A stretch of 64,000 nucleotides of DNA, taken from Secundilactobacillus silagincola. Lineage in GTDB: Bacteria > Bacillota > Bacilli > Lactobacillales > Lactobacillaceae. The DNA lies in the NCBI RefSeq assembly GCF_002583405.1, contig NZ_BCMJ01000002.1, positions 248,001 to 312,000 on the forward strand, given 5' to 3'. Position 1 is the stretch's first letter. Each line of letters begins with the position of its first letter. Both the position numbers and the translations under genes were made by a program. The notes under the pieces are model-generated. The model saw only the letters and a list, made by a program, of their open reading frames with translations, was not told where the DNA came from and did no database searches. Positions 33,085-42,613 of the stretch are shown here, piece by piece.

Positions 33085-33897
33085 TTGAACTTATTACCGA
33101 TGCATCAGTTTACGACCAGCGATGGTGCGACGTTAGAATATTTTGACGAAGGCGAAGGACAGCCGCTAGTCTTCATTGCTGGTTACCGAGCCAGCGCTCA
33201 AACTTGGCTGCCACAAGCCGAATATTACAAGGACCGCTACCGCGTGATCGGCATGGAACGTCGCTTCAATGGCAACACTGTTTCACCTACATATAACAAG
33301 ACCATGGCCCGTCAAGGCGAAGATCTGCATGATTTAATCGAGAGTTTGCAATTAAAGAACCCCATCGTTGTGGGCCATTCCATGGGTGGCTCAACCGTGA
33401 TGGCTTACTTATCCTTATTCGGCGATGCACAGTTAGGCGCTTTTGTGAACGTGGATCAAACGCCGAAAATGGTCAATGATGATGACTGGCAGACCGGGAT
33501 GTACAAGTTAACCACGGCAAATATGGGCACCTTCTTTGACGCACCGCTGGATAGTCCGTTTTACAAGGATGTTACTCCGGAAGTGATGGCCATTATGAAG
33601 GCGGTGGCAGCCGAGACCAATGACAATACATATACCTTAGAGATGACTAAACCGTTGCTACTGGACCACGCGTGGGCTGACTGGCGTGGTATTCTGCAAA
33701 CGGTGACGGTGCCCACGTTATTCATGGCAGCTGATCACAGTCCGTTTTGGCCAAGCGCTCACGCAACTGAATCGGCAAAATTAGTGAAAAATGGACGGGC
33801 TGCCATATTAACGGATGTCGGCCATGGGATGGAGTATGAAGATCCGGAACAGTTTCAGGCTGTGTTAGATCAATTTTTAGAGACGTTAAAGGGTTAA
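33085..33897 (+). CDS. Alpha/beta hydrolase
   Basis: Cytoplasmic serine hydrolase of 270 residues. The start is TTG 33085 (MNLLPMHQFTTSDGATLEYF) because AAGGAG lies 8 nt before it; an upstream GTG at 33076 overlaps that site. Motifs are an oxyanion segment PLVFIAGYRAS, the nucleophile elbow VVGHSMGGS near residue 98, an acid in LFMAADHSPF and the His in DVGHGMEYE. This fits the esterase, haloperoxidase-like and carboxylesterase branches. The physiological substrate is not deducible. It ends at a bidirectional terminator shared with the convergent LysR gene. Confidence 0.85.
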   Translation: MNLLPMHQFTTSDGATLEYFDEGEGQPLVFIAGYRASAQTWLPQAEYYKDRYRVIGMERRFNGNTVSPTYNKTMARQGEDLHDLIESLQLKNPIVVGHSMGGSTVMAYLSLFGDAQLGAFVNVDQTPKMVNDDDWQTGMYKLTTANMGTFFDAPLDSPFYKDVTPEVMAIMKAVAAETNDNTYTLEMTKPLLLDHAWADWRGILQTVTVPTLFMAADHSPFWPSAHATESAKLVKNGRAAILTDVGHGMEYEDPEQFQAVLDQFLETLKG

Positions 33898-33947
33898 AAA
33901 ATAAGCACCCCCAAAGTTGAGAAAACTTTAGGGGTGCTTATTTTTTT
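33896..33947. terminator. Bidirectional terminator
   Basis: AATAAGCACCCC pairs with GGGGTGCTTATT, extended by CAAAGTT/AACTTTA, with A and T runs on both sides. Confidence 0.9.
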
Positions 33948-34876
33948 CAGTCGCGCTTCTCGTGAATGGTTTGAAACTGCTTTTGTGCTAACTCAATAAC
34001 CCCCTGTGCCTGGCTAGAACAATCACATTGTGTCGGATAAGCGATGGCAATATCGCACTGAAAGGTGGTTGGCAGAATACTAACGGTACGCATTTTTTCC
34101 TTGGTCAATGGTGAAATCGCCGATGCCGGAACGATAGTCGCCCCCAGTCCACCCAGTGATAAGCTGGCCGCCGTATTAATATTGGCGGTTCTTAACACAA
34201 CGTTCGGAGTGATGTGGTACTTGGTCAGGTAGCTATTAACCAGCCGTTGGAAACCACTGGTATCCGTCTCAACTATGAAGTCGCGTCCGTTGACCAAGGG
34301 ACTGATATCGGCAATGGACTCCGTGGGAAGTTGCTGTGTTTCAAAAGTTGCCGGGATTAGTAGTATGCCGCTATCGGTATACAGGCGTTTGTATCCGAGT
34401 TTGGGACTATAGGCAGGGGTGATGCCTAGGTATAGGTCCAATTCTTGATTGATGATGGCAGTTTCCATTTCAGCGGAAGACTTTTCAATCAAACGGATTT
34501 CGATTTGCGGAAAGCGCTGGTGAAAGGCTGGCAGTAGTGGCGGTAGAATAATTTGAGCGAGCGACGGATTGACGCCAATCGTGAGGCGGCCCACCTGATT
34601 ACTGGCAAACTGCTGCATCTCGTGGCTCATGACCTGATAAGATTGGACTAACTGTTTGATTTGATTCAAATAGTACTCGCCAGCATAAGTGAGCTTTAGC
34701 GGATGCTGTGTACGGTCGAGCAAGTCGACGCCGTATTGCCGTTCCTGGTTACGGATAAGTTTACTGACAGTGGGCTGAGTCATGAATAATTGGTCGGCAA
34801 CCACCGAAATATTGCCGTATTTAGCAACCGCTTCCAATATCTGTATCATCTGATTTTCACGCGTTAGAGTTTTCAT
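33947..34876 (-). CDS. LysR-family transcriptional regulator (divergent from the reductase)
   Basis: Full-length 309-residue LTTR. The N-terminal winged helix (residues 10-65) includes ILEAVAKYGNISVVADQLFMTQPTVSKLIRNQE. The effector domain from about residue 90 includes LTIGVNPSLAQIILPPLLPAFHQRFPQIEIRLIE. It is transcribed away from the flavoprotein reductase, the same arrangement as hcrR beside hcrB in Lactiplantibacillus plantarum, so it may respond to hydroxycinnamates. Two inverted repeats in the intergenic region are operator candidates. The inducer is inferred. Confidence 0.88.
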   Translation of the reverse strand: MKTLTRENQMIQILEAVAKYGNISVVADQLFMTQPTVSKLIRNQERQYGVDLLDRTQHPLKLTYAGEYYLNQIKQLVQSYQVMSHEMQQFASNQVGRLTIGVNPSLAQIILPPLLPAFHQRFPQIEIRLIEKSSAEMETAIINQELDLYLGITPAYSPKLGYKRLYTDSGILLIPATFETQQLPTESIADISPLVNGRDFIVETDTSGFQRLVNSYLTKYHITPNVVLRTANINTAASLSLGGLGATIVPASAISPLTKEKMRTVSILPTTFQCDIAIAYPTQCDCSSQAQGVIELAQKQFQTIHEKRD

Positions 34877-34912
34877 AGATGAGCCTTCTTAATTTAGGAT
34901 CAATAAAACTAG

Positions 34913-34930
34913 TATGCCATTTTTGGCATA
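34913..34930. promoter_or_regulatory. Inverted repeat in the LysR-reductase gap (site 1)
   Basis: TATGCCATTTTTGGCATA: perfect 7-bp arms around TTTT, 37 nt upstream of the LysR start. It could be an autoregulatory site. The following T-run also makes it look like a short terminator. Confidence 0.4.
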
Positions 34931-35008
34931 TTTTTTCAATTAATAATCTATTTCACAAGCGACGCAAATGGATAGATAATAAAGGCGAATTAAAACTTGT
35001 TCAGTTAG

Positions 35009-35035
35009 TAACTTGAGTATGATGTCATCAAGTTA
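35009..35035. promoter_or_regulatory. LysR-type operator candidate (site 2)
   Basis: TAACTTGA and TCAAGTTA form perfect 8-bp arms spaced by 11 nt, the T-N11-A geometry typical of LTTR sites. It overlaps a likely promoter (TTGTTC and TATGAT with 15-nt spacing) and ends 34 nt before the reductase start. Confidence 0.55.
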
Positions 35036-35068
35036 TTTACCAACGATTAAATCAAGGAGGCATTTTCA

Positions 35069-37459
35069 ATGCAATTCGTTGCTCTGGTCGGGACCAATGC
35101 CGACCAATCTTATAACCGTCAATTACTAGCTTATATGCAACGTCATTTTAATCAAAAAGCTAAGATTACTATTTGTGATATTTCTAATATCCCGTTGTTT
35201 CGGGAAAATGCTAAAATTCCTGCCAATGTGCAGCAGCTGGCTGACACTATTACAGCGGCGGATGGTGTGATTATTGCGACACCGGAATATGATCATTCGA
35301 TTCCGGCCGCTTTAAAGAGTGTTTTGGAGTGGTTATCGTGTGAAATCCATCCTCTGGAAAAGAAACCAATTATGATCGTGGGTGCTTCTTTAGGCATCCA
35401 AGGGACGTCTAGAGCACAGCAAAATCTCCGTCAAATTTTGGATGCTCCAGGAGTAAACGCCATTGTAATGCCAGGCGACGAGTTTATGTTGAGTTTCGCC
35501 ACTAAGGCCTTTGATGAACGTGGTGACTTAAAGGATGTCCAAACGATTCAATTCTTGGAAAGTTGCTTTAGCGATTACATTCAATTCTGTGCCAAAGTTA
35601 ATGGAGAGGGGTCAGTGAAGATGAAGACAAGTCAGAGACAACCAGTTAAATGGGCCAGTGCCTACGATGTTGTCGTAGTAGGCTTTGGGGCAGCTGGTGC
35701 CACGGCCGCACGGTTTGCTGCGGATAGTGGTGCCAAAGTATTGTTGGCGGATGCAGCACCTGATGGTCACGAAGGTGGTAATACCCGTTACGCAGGTCAA
35801 GTTGTTTTGACCGGCCATGATTACAATAAGACCAAGGCTTACCTGAAAAAGTTATTTGGCAGTATCGATGTTGATGAAGAAATCTTGGATACTTACGCTA
35901 AAGGTATTTCCAATATCCCAGACTACTTCAAAAAGTATTTGGAAATTAAGGAACCAGTCAGCTATAACAAGGTCCATCGCGATCCTAATTTTGAAGCCTT
36001 TGCTAACGGACTATCACCAGAATACCCAGAATTTGAAGGTTCAGATACAATTGATCTGACCACGGTTCATGATGGCTATTTTGATGCTTCACTATGGAAA
36101 ACGTTACGGGCACAAGTCACTAAGCGGCCTAAGCAAATTGACATCTGGTTATCTTCACCTGCTAAACATTTGATCCAAAATACGGATACAGGTGTTATCG
36201 AAGGTGTTCAGATTCAGCGTAATGGTCAATTAGTGAACATTCAGGCGCGCAACGGTGTCGTTATGGCAATGGGTGGTTTTGAAAACAACCCTGAAGACAT
36301 TCAAAACTTCATTGGCGTACCTAAGTTAAAGGTCATTGGGACGCTGTACAACAAGGGTGACGGTATTACCATGGCACAGGAAGTTGGCGCTAAATTCTGG
36401 CACATGAAGAGTTTTGAAGGCTACGGCTTTAATACCAGCTTCACCTTCGAAAATCCAGAAGAACAACGAGGTAAGTTTATCTTAGGCGCATGGCCCGAAT
36501 TATCGCATGGTAGCATCTTCATTGCGGGTGATGACGGTAGCCGTTACGTTCGAGAAGACGAAAACGGTCGGCATGGTCATGCGTACGAACATGGTAGCTG
36601 GCACAATCCAACGGTTTATAATCACCCACACTTGATTTTTGATCAAGCACAATACGATAAAATCAAGGCTCAAGGTGAACTGCCGTATCCTGACTTCTTT
36701 AAGATCACGGTAAAAGCCGATAGTTTGACAGAATTAGCAGCTAAAATTCAGGCAGATCCTGAGACACTGAAACAAACAGTTAGCCAGTTTAACCAGTTTG
36801 CTGAGCAAGGGACCGACTTCGCGTTAGGACGTGCCGGTGATTCACTGGCAGCGTTTGGTGACGGTCCGTTTTACGCCACGCCATTAGCCACTGCCATGCT
36901 CAATACTCAGGGTGGTGCGCAACGAAACGCTAAGGCAGAAGTGTTAGATGCTGCCGGCCAACCAATCCCACACCTTTACAGTGCTGGTGAATTTGGCGGT
37001 ATTAATGCTAACCAGTACAACGGTGGCGGTAACTTAGCAGAGTGCTTGATTTTCGGGAAGATTGCTGGGGAAAATGCCGCAGCAGTTAAGACCGATTCAC
37101 TGATCACCACGACAGAAACGGAACCCGTAGCTGACTTGGGCAGTAACGACTTGGACGGCGAAAACGTGTTAAATCAGTATGAAGTTGGTGAAAACCAGTA
37201 TTTGGGTGTTTCTGAAGCTGGCATCGGTGGCCAAGTGGTCGTTCGTGTCACGTACGCAGATGGTACGTTGAGCGATGTTGAAGTGCTTAAAGAGTCTGAA
37301 AGTGAAGATGTTGGCCAACAAGCCATGACGGAATTACCTCAGACCATGGTGGCCGCTAACACCTATGATGTTGACGGGATTACCGGTGCTTCCTCATCAA
37401 GCCGTGCGTTGAAGAGTGCTGTTAAGAACGCCTTGTCGAAGGTTAAAGAAACGGTTTAA
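35069..37459 (+). CDS. Three-domain flavoprotein reductase, hydroxycinnamate-reductase-like
   Basis: Cytoplasmic 796-residue fusion. Residues 1-175 are an NADPH-dependent FMN reductase (TPEYDHSIPAALKSVLEWLS). Residues 205-685 are a flavocytochrome-c/fumarate-reductase-type FAD domain (DVVVVGFGAAGATAARFAAD, GGNTRYAGQ, and YNGGGNLAECLIFGKIAGE near its end). Residues 700-796 are an FMN_bind domain with DGITGAS, where the Ser near 775 is the expected covalent FMN site added by ApbE. No signal peptide is present. This layout matches HcrB/Par1-type reductases of lactobacilli that reduce hydroxycinnamic acids to regenerate NAD. The substrate is inferred from architecture and the divergent LysR. AAGGAGG precedes the ATG. 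Confidence 0.85.
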   Translation: MQFVALVGTNADQSYNRQLLAYMQRHFNQKAKITICDISNIPLFRENAKIPANVQQLADTITAADGVIIATPEYDHSIPAALKSVLEWLSCEIHPLEKKPIMIVGASLGIQGTSRAQQNLRQILDAPGVNAIVMPGDEFMLSFATKAFDERGDLKDVQTIQFLESCFSDYIQFCAKVNGEGSVKMKTSQRQPVKWASAYDVVVVGFGAAGATAARFAADSGAKVLLADAAPDGHEGGNTRYAGQVVLTGHDYNKTKAYLKKLFGSIDVDEEILDTYAKGISNIPDYFKKYLEIKEPVSYNKVHRDPNFEAFANGLSPEYPEFEGSDTIDLTTVHDGYFDASLWKTLRAQVTKRPKQIDIWLSSPAKHLIQNTDTGVIEGVQIQRNGQLVNIQARNGVVMAMGGFENNPEDIQNFIGVPKLKVIGTLYNKGDGITMAQEVGAKFWHMKSFEGYGFNTSFTFENPEEQRGKFILGAWPELSHGSIFIAGDDGSRYVREDENGRHGHAYEHGSWHNPTVYNHPHLIFDQAQYDKIKAQGELPYPDFFKITVKADSLTELAAKIQADPETLKQTVSQFNQFAEQGTDFALGRAGDSLAAFGDGPFYATPLATAMLNTQGGAQRNAKAEVLDAAGQPIPHLYSAGEFGGINANQYNGGGNLAECLIFGKIAGENAAAVKTDSLITTTETEPVADLGSNDLDGENVLNQYEVGENQYLGVSEAGIGGQVVVRVTYADGTLSDVEVLKESESEDVGQQAMTELPQTMVAANTYDVDGITGASSSSRALKSAVKNALSKVKETV

Positions 37460-37468
37460 TTACAGAAT

Positions 37469-37517
37469 AAAAAACGCTCGTTATTAAAGCAATTTCTGCT
37501 TAATGACGAGCGTTTTT
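37469..37517. terminator. Bidirectional terminator
   Basis: AAAAAACGCTCGT pairs with ACGAGCGTTTTTT, with an inner ATTAAAGC/GCTTAAT stem. Confidence 0.9.
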
Positions 37518-37522
37518 TGAGT

Positions 37523-38185
37523 TTAATCTAATTGGTCATCAACCCGATTATAATACGCAACGGAAATATCACTACCGCGTACTTCCAACTTGGTTACTGA
37601 ACCGTTAAGTGCGGAAATCGCAACGTTGATATCCGGTTGGAAACGGGAAACAATGCTGCGAATGGTGGTGCTATGACTGGTCACTAACACTTTATCGCCG
37701 TCAACGCAGTCTCGCATTAACATGTCAAAGCCGGGTTGCAGCCGCGCCCAATACCGGGCATTATCTTCAGCGTCGTTAAAGGGGTCTTGAGCTGCAATAC
37801 GATCCTTAACGCCTTCAATGGTGTAAGCAGAAATCATGGCGTTAAAGGTATCATTGCCATCAGGACCGCCAATCATGTGCCAAGTTTGGTTTTCGTCATT
37901 ACCTTCGAAGTAGCCGAAGTTTTCTTCCTTGAATGCTGGGGCAATGGTGGCCTTTTTTACCGTGCCACTGTTGACGGCTAGAATGTATTCAGCCGTGTGC
38001 TGGGCACGCTCGGAGTCGCTGGTATACGCTTTAGTGAAAGAGATGTGCGCCAGTCGTTGACCAGCAGCTTTCGCATCTTGCACCCCCTTATCAGTCAGTG
38101 CGGCGTCAATCCAGCCTTGAATCCGGTGGTACTTGTTCAGGATAGTTTGTCCATGACGGACGAAGTAAATATCAAAATTAGCCAA
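37523..38185 (-). CDS. Histidine phosphatase family protein
   Basis: Cytoplasmic 220-residue phosphatase of the phosphoglycerate-mutase-like superfamily. The catalytic RHG motif is at residues 9-12 (YFVRHGQTILNKYHRIQG). The second catalytic His is in VLVTSHSTTIRSI near residue 168, and SDSERAQHTAEYI carries the second Arg. Insertions relative to GpmA (GPDGNDTFNAMISAYTIEG) argue against a glycolytic mutase. The gene lies 31 nt downstream of the CPA2 antiporter on the same strand and is likely co-transcribed. Substrate unknown. Confidence 0.88.
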   Translation of the reverse strand: MANFDIYFVRHGQTILNKYHRIQGWIDAALTDKGVQDAKAAGQRLAHISFTKAYTSDSERAQHTAEYILAVNSGTVKKATIAPAFKEENFGYFEGNDENQTWHMIGGPDGNDTFNAMISAYTIEGVKDRIAAQDPFNDAEDNARYWARLQPGFDMLMRDCVDGDKVLVTSHSTTIRSIVSRFQPDINVAISALNGSVTKLEVRGSDISVAYYNRVDDQLD

Positions 38186-38216
38186 AAAATTGCCTCCAAA
38201 AATAAGTGTCTTAAAA

Positions 38217-40073
38217 TTAATTTAGTTTGCCCAATTCACGACGAATTTGAGCGGACTGCTGTTTGCTACTGGTGAAGAGGATCCGGTCATTCAACTTTAA
38301 TGGCGTGTCGCCACTAGGCCGAACGAACCGTTTTTCACGGTAAATCTGCGCAATGGTAATGTCGTCAATAAAGGGCAGGTTGCGGATTTGAATATCCACG
38401 TATTTGTGGTTACGCAGCTGAACTTCGTAAACGCCAGCTTCGGTAGAAGTAAGCAGTTCCAGCGTCGACGGGGTTTCAATCAAACTGCGCAGCATACTGA
38501 TCTGAACATCGGGGGTACTATAGACTTCCACCCCCATCTTTATCAGGGTATCTTTACGCTCGTCGAGAATGTTGGGGTCTTCAAAGCGGGCAATTACCCG
38601 TGGTACGCCATACTGCTTGGCCGATTTAGCCAAGCGGTAATTTTCCTTAGAGTTACTCTGACCCAAAACAACAATATCGGTGTCGAAAACGTCAGCGTTC
38701 ACCAAGTCATCGGGAACCAAATTTTCTAGTAAATGCACGTCGATTTCACTGTTAAAAGCGCGGTAGTTACGTTCCTGATCCGTGTACATGTGAATGTCGT
38801 AGCCGTGCTTCGTTAGCTGCTGAGCCACGGGCACGGTGAGTAAGTTAGTGCCGATAAAGTGGACGTTCAGTGGCTTGCTGTCGGCGGCTTCGGCACGATA
38901 TAGCCGGTTGAAGGTTATCGGTCCAATGATACAAGTGAGGATGGCAGCCAGCAGGAAGGCACCCGATTGCTGAGCTGTGATCCGGTGCAAGTGCTCAGCA
39001 ACCTGTAAAATCGCCAAAACAACGGTTAAGGTGGTTGTGCTCATAGCGGTACCGGCAAAGGCATTACCGTTGGTGAACCGCAACCGTAAAATCGGCCAAA
39101 TAGCGGCTTTGGCGACGAGATAGGCAATCAAGAAAACGGGAATCAAAATCAGCGTTTTCGGATCAGCCAGCAAGGTTCGCAGGTTCAAGCCCACGCCGCT
39201 CATAATGAAGAAGATGGGGATGAAGAAGCCGTAGCCGATGGAATCCAGCCGCACCTTAGTTTCTTCGTGAGGTTCCAGTAACTTGATGACGATACCGGCT
39301 AAGAACGCACCCAGAATGCCTTCAGCACCAACGGATTCCGCAATGGTGACTAATAGCACGATGACGAAGAACGACAGCCGAACGTCCAATTGCGTAGTGG
39401 ACTTATTGATGCGGTCAAAAAATTTGAAAAAGCTTTTAAACCGCACCACTAACAGGCCGGCAGCCAACAGAATCAACAGTAATAGCCAGAGTGACTTGGC
39501 GGTGGGACTGTAGGCGGATGCGTAGAAGGTCAGGCCAATCATGGGCACCACTTCACCCAGCGCCGAAATCAGCAGAATCGTTTGACCAAAGGGTTTGCTT
39601 AGCAGCTCCTTTTCCTTTAGCGCGGCGATGACGATGCCCAAAGAAATAGTCATGAATAAAATCATGGCTAACCAGATGTCGGAGAACATACCCGATAATT
39701 TGAGCAGGAAAGCAATCACGGCTGACATTACCACGATTGAACCGTAAGACAAGAATGCCAGTATGACCGGTGAGTACTTAGGCGCATTGGCAGACTGTTT
39801 TTGCTCTAGTGGCGTCAGGTCGTTACGTTTGCGGCTGAACAGACTAAAGTCAATTTCCAGACCACTCAGGAATAACAGGACGATCACGCCGACATCCTTC
39901 AACATGCTCAACGTATCATTACTATGGATAACGTTAAGTAGACTGGGGCCTAAAACGACCCCAACGATGATTTCCACCACTGCAGTAGGCAGTAAGGTGA
40001 GTTTGAACCGCGCCATAATCAGCGGAATGGCTAACGCGGCTAACAGAATAATAACTAATGAAATTTGATCCAT
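38217..40073 (-). CDS. CPA2 cation:proton antiporter with RCK (TrkA-N/TrkA-C) domains
   Basis: Membrane antiporter of 618 residues, probably K+/H+ or Na+/H+. ATG 40073 is preferred because GAGGT lies 8 nt upstream; ATG 40091 overlaps it. Residues 1-390 form 12-13 helices including DVGVIVLLFLSGLEIDFSLF and AEGILGAFLAGIVIKLLEP. Residues 405-530 form a TrkA-N domain (VHFIGTNLLTVPVAQQLTKHG), where the GxGxxG motif is degenerate, so nucleotide gating is uncertain. Residues 540-618 are a TrkA-C module. It differs from the NapA-like protein at 9547 in carrying these regulatory domains. Confidence 0.88.
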   Translation of the reverse strand: MDQISLVIILLAALAIPLIMARFKLTLLPTAVVEIIVGVVLGPSLLNVIHSNDTLSMLKDVGVIVLLFLSGLEIDFSLFSRKRNDLTPLEQKQSANAPKYSPVILAFLSYGSIVVMSAVIAFLLKLSGMFSDIWLAMILFMTISLGIVIAALKEKELLSKPFGQTILLISALGEVVPMIGLTFYASAYSPTAKSLWLLLLILLAAGLLVVRFKSFFKFFDRINKSTTQLDVRLSFFVIVLLVTIAESVGAEGILGAFLAGIVIKLLEPHEETKVRLDSIGYGFFIPIFFIMSGVGLNLRTLLADPKTLILIPVFLIAYLVAKAAIWPILRLRFTNGNAFAGTAMSTTTLTVVLAILQVAEHLHRITAQQSGAFLLAAILTCIIGPITFNRLYRAEAADSKPLNVHFIGTNLLTVPVAQQLTKHGYDIHMYTDQERNYRAFNSEIDVHLLENLVPDDLVNADVFDTDIVVLGQSNSKENYRLAKSAKQYGVPRVIARFEDPNILDERKDTLIKMGVEVYSTPDVQISMLRSLIETPSTLELLTSTEAGVYEVQLRNHKYVDIQIRNLPFIDDITIAQIYREKRFVRPSGDTPLKLNDRILFTSSKQQSAQIRRELGKLN

Positions 40074-40174
40074 GATAATACCTCGAATCATTTACGTAAT
40101 AATGAAGCTAGATTGTTCTTATCGGGCGCAATTAGTGATATACTTTAATATCGAATTTACGACTGGAGGGCGCT

Positions 40175-42469
40175 ATGGCAGATACGATTAAACAGCAAGA
40201 ACAAGCACACTTAGATGTGGTGATTGATAAAATCAAGATTGCTCAGGTTAAGTCGCAAGAACGGATCGACAACGCAAAGTCAGGCGAAGAGGGTATCCGT
40301 AACAACCTCGTTAACGAATTACGGCTTAAAACTGATTCGTACGAAGGCATTATGGAAACCGGCTTGTCGGTTCATCAGCAGCAACAGCAGCTTAATGAAC
40401 GTCAAAATAGCTGGCAGCACGCTACCGACGAATTGAAGACGCTGAAGAAAATGGAAAAGACGCCTTATTTCGCGCGGATTGATTTTCATGAAGAAGGCGA
40501 ACCCAAAACGGAGTCGATCTATATTGGACTGGCTTCCTTTTCGGACCAACCTGATCGATTTCTAGTATATGACTGGCGTGCGCCGATTTCTAGTGTTTAT
40601 TATGATGGTGGTTTGGGCGATGTCACCTACCAGACGCCTGATGGGGAACAAACTGTCAATCTCAAATTAAAGCGTCAGTTCCAGATCGAAGATGGCACCA
40701 TCAAGACGGTGTTCGATACCGAAGAAGCCGTTGGTGATCAGATGCTGCTGGATGCGTTGAGTGAACAGTCCGATACTAAGATGAAGAGTATCGTCACCAC
40801 CATTCAAAAAGAGCAAAACCAGATCATCCGGGATACCAAGTCGGACTTGCTATTCGTTCAAGGGGCAGCGGGTTCCGGTAAAACGGCCGCTGTTCTGCAA
40901 CGGGTAGCTTGGCTGCTGTACCGTTATCGTGGGAAATTAACGTCTGGTCAAGTCATCTTATTCTCACCAAACCAGTTATTTAACGATTATATCGACCAGG
41001 TGCTGCCTGAACTGGGTGAGCAAAACATGGTTCAAATGACGTACTATCAGTATACTGGGCATCGCTTACCAAAGATGTCAGTAGAGACCTTAGCACAGCG
41101 GTTCAGTGAAGATTACAGTGACGCTGAAAAACGGATTGATGCCTTAAAGGGCAGTCTGGCGTTCTACAACGCTGTCACCGTCTACGCCAACCATTTGGAA
41201 AAAGAAGACATGATTTTCCGGAACATTAATTTTAAGGGGAAACCGTTCTTTACTAAGGAAAAGATTCACGAAATCTACTATAGTTTTAACGAAAATTATC
41301 GCTTATTCAACCGCCTAGATGGTACCCGCGAGCAGCTGATCAAGATGCTCAATCGTCGAATCAGTTCTGAAATGCGAGCCAAGTGGGTTGAAGAAGCTGT
41401 TCAGGATTTAAGTCAGGAACAAATGAACCAGATGAAGGGTGAGGACCCTCAAGAAATCGAAGACGCTGACAAGGAATTCAAATTCTACGCCAGAAAGATC
41501 GTCATGAAGGCTTTCGCACCCATTCGACAAGCGGTTGTCCGTAACCGGTTCTTGAGTATCAACGGTCAGATGATTCACATGCTGCGTAGCATTCCAGCAA
41601 TTATCAATCTTGATGAGTATGGCATTACCAAGGACGATTGGAAGGCCAGCGTCGAACGCACCATTGCTGACATCAAGCAGTCTAAGATGACTTTGAGCAA
41701 CATTTCGCCCTACCTGTATCTGTATGACAAGATGACGGGTCACAAGGGTGAAAAGGATATGCGCTACGTCTTTATTGATGAAATTCAAGATTACACGCCG
41801 TTCCAGTTAGCTTACCTGAAATTCAGTTTCCCGCGTGCTAAATTCACGTTGCTGGGTGATCTGAACCAAGCCATTTTCACCAAGGAGAACAGCAAAACGC
41901 TGCTGAGCGAACTGAGTACCATGTTTGATCCGGAAAAGACCACGGTTGTGCAATTGACACAATCTTACCGTTCAACCGCGCAGATCACTGACTTTACTCG
42001 GCATATTCTGGTAAACGGTGAGGCAGTGAAAGCCTTCGACCGTGACGGCGCTTTACCGGTTATTAGTGTCCAGCCGGATAAACAGGCGACGTTACAACGG
42101 CTGATCAAACAGTTGCAGGCCAACAATAACGAAAAGGAAACTACGGCCATTATCGGTAAATCATTGGCTGATTGCCGTGATTTAGCTAACGACCTACACG
42201 ACGCTGGGGTTAAAGCCACCTTGATCCAGTCTGAAAATCAACGGCTGGCACCCGGGGTGATCATCGTGCCATCGTTCTTAGCGAAAGGGCTAGAATTCGA
42301 TGCCGTCATCGTCTGGGAGGCTTCAGAGAAGAACTACCATGAAGATGATGAACGACAGTTGATGTATACGATTTGTTCGCGGGCGATGCATGAATTGACG
42401 GTGTTGGCAACCGATAAGTTGTCACCATTGTTTGATAACGTTCCTAGTGATGAATATGAAAAAGAATAA
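40175..42469 (+). CDS. helD: RNA polymerase recycling motor ATPase HelD
   Basis: Cytoplasmic UvrD-like ATPase of 764 residues that removes stalled RNA polymerase from DNA. The long N-terminal coiled-coil arm (residues 1-100, e.g. LSVHQQQQQLNERQNSWQHATDELKTLKK) inserts into the polymerase channel in known HelD proteins. A FxRIDF and DWRAPISSVYY segment follows, then Walker A GAAGSGKTAAV near residue 230. Further motifs are FIDEIQDYTPFQ (motif II), LGDLNQAIF and TQSYRST. Length and layout fit the class I HelD of Firmicutes. It has its own terminator and is divergent from the CPA2 gene. Confidence 0.93.
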   Translation: MADTIKQQEQAHLDVVIDKIKIAQVKSQERIDNAKSGEEGIRNNLVNELRLKTDSYEGIMETGLSVHQQQQQLNERQNSWQHATDELKTLKKMEKTPYFARIDFHEEGEPKTESIYIGLASFSDQPDRFLVYDWRAPISSVYYDGGLGDVTYQTPDGEQTVNLKLKRQFQIEDGTIKTVFDTEEAVGDQMLLDALSEQSDTKMKSIVTTIQKEQNQIIRDTKSDLLFVQGAAGSGKTAAVLQRVAWLLYRYRGKLTSGQVILFSPNQLFNDYIDQVLPELGEQNMVQMTYYQYTGHRLPKMSVETLAQRFSEDYSDAEKRIDALKGSLAFYNAVTVYANHLEKEDMIFRNINFKGKPFFTKEKIHEIYYSFNENYRLFNRLDGTREQLIKMLNRRISSEMRAKWVEEAVQDLSQEQMNQMKGEDPQEIEDADKEFKFYARKIVMKAFAPIRQAVVRNRFLSINGQMIHMLRSIPAIINLDEYGITKDDWKASVERTIADIKQSKMTLSNISPYLYLYDKMTGHKGEKDMRYVFIDEIQDYTPFQLAYLKFSFPRAKFTLLGDLNQAIFTKENSKTLLSELSTMFDPEKTTVVQLTQSYRSTAQITDFTRHILVNGEAVKAFDRDGALPVISVQPDKQATLQRLIKQLQANNNEKETTAIIGKSLADCRDLANDLHDAGVKATLIQSENQRLAPGVIIVPSFLAKGLEFDAVIVWEASEKNYHEDDERQLMYTICSRAMHELTVLATDKLSPLFDNVPSDEYEKE

Positions 42470-42473
42470 ACTT

Positions 42474-42514
42474 GAAGAGTGATTGAATCTACAGGATTCA
42501 GTCGCTCTTTAATT
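42474..42514 (+). terminator. helD terminator
   Basis: AAGAGTGATTGAATC pairs with GATTCAGTCGCTCTT with wobbles, then TTAATTT. Confidence 0.75.
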
Positions 42515-42613
42515 TATGCTAAACAAGATTCGTCTGAGTTATAGCGCTTGCGAGATAGCTCGTGTATAATGAACTCAATTTAGTATCTACGGAATTTGAT
42601 GAGGCTGACTTGA

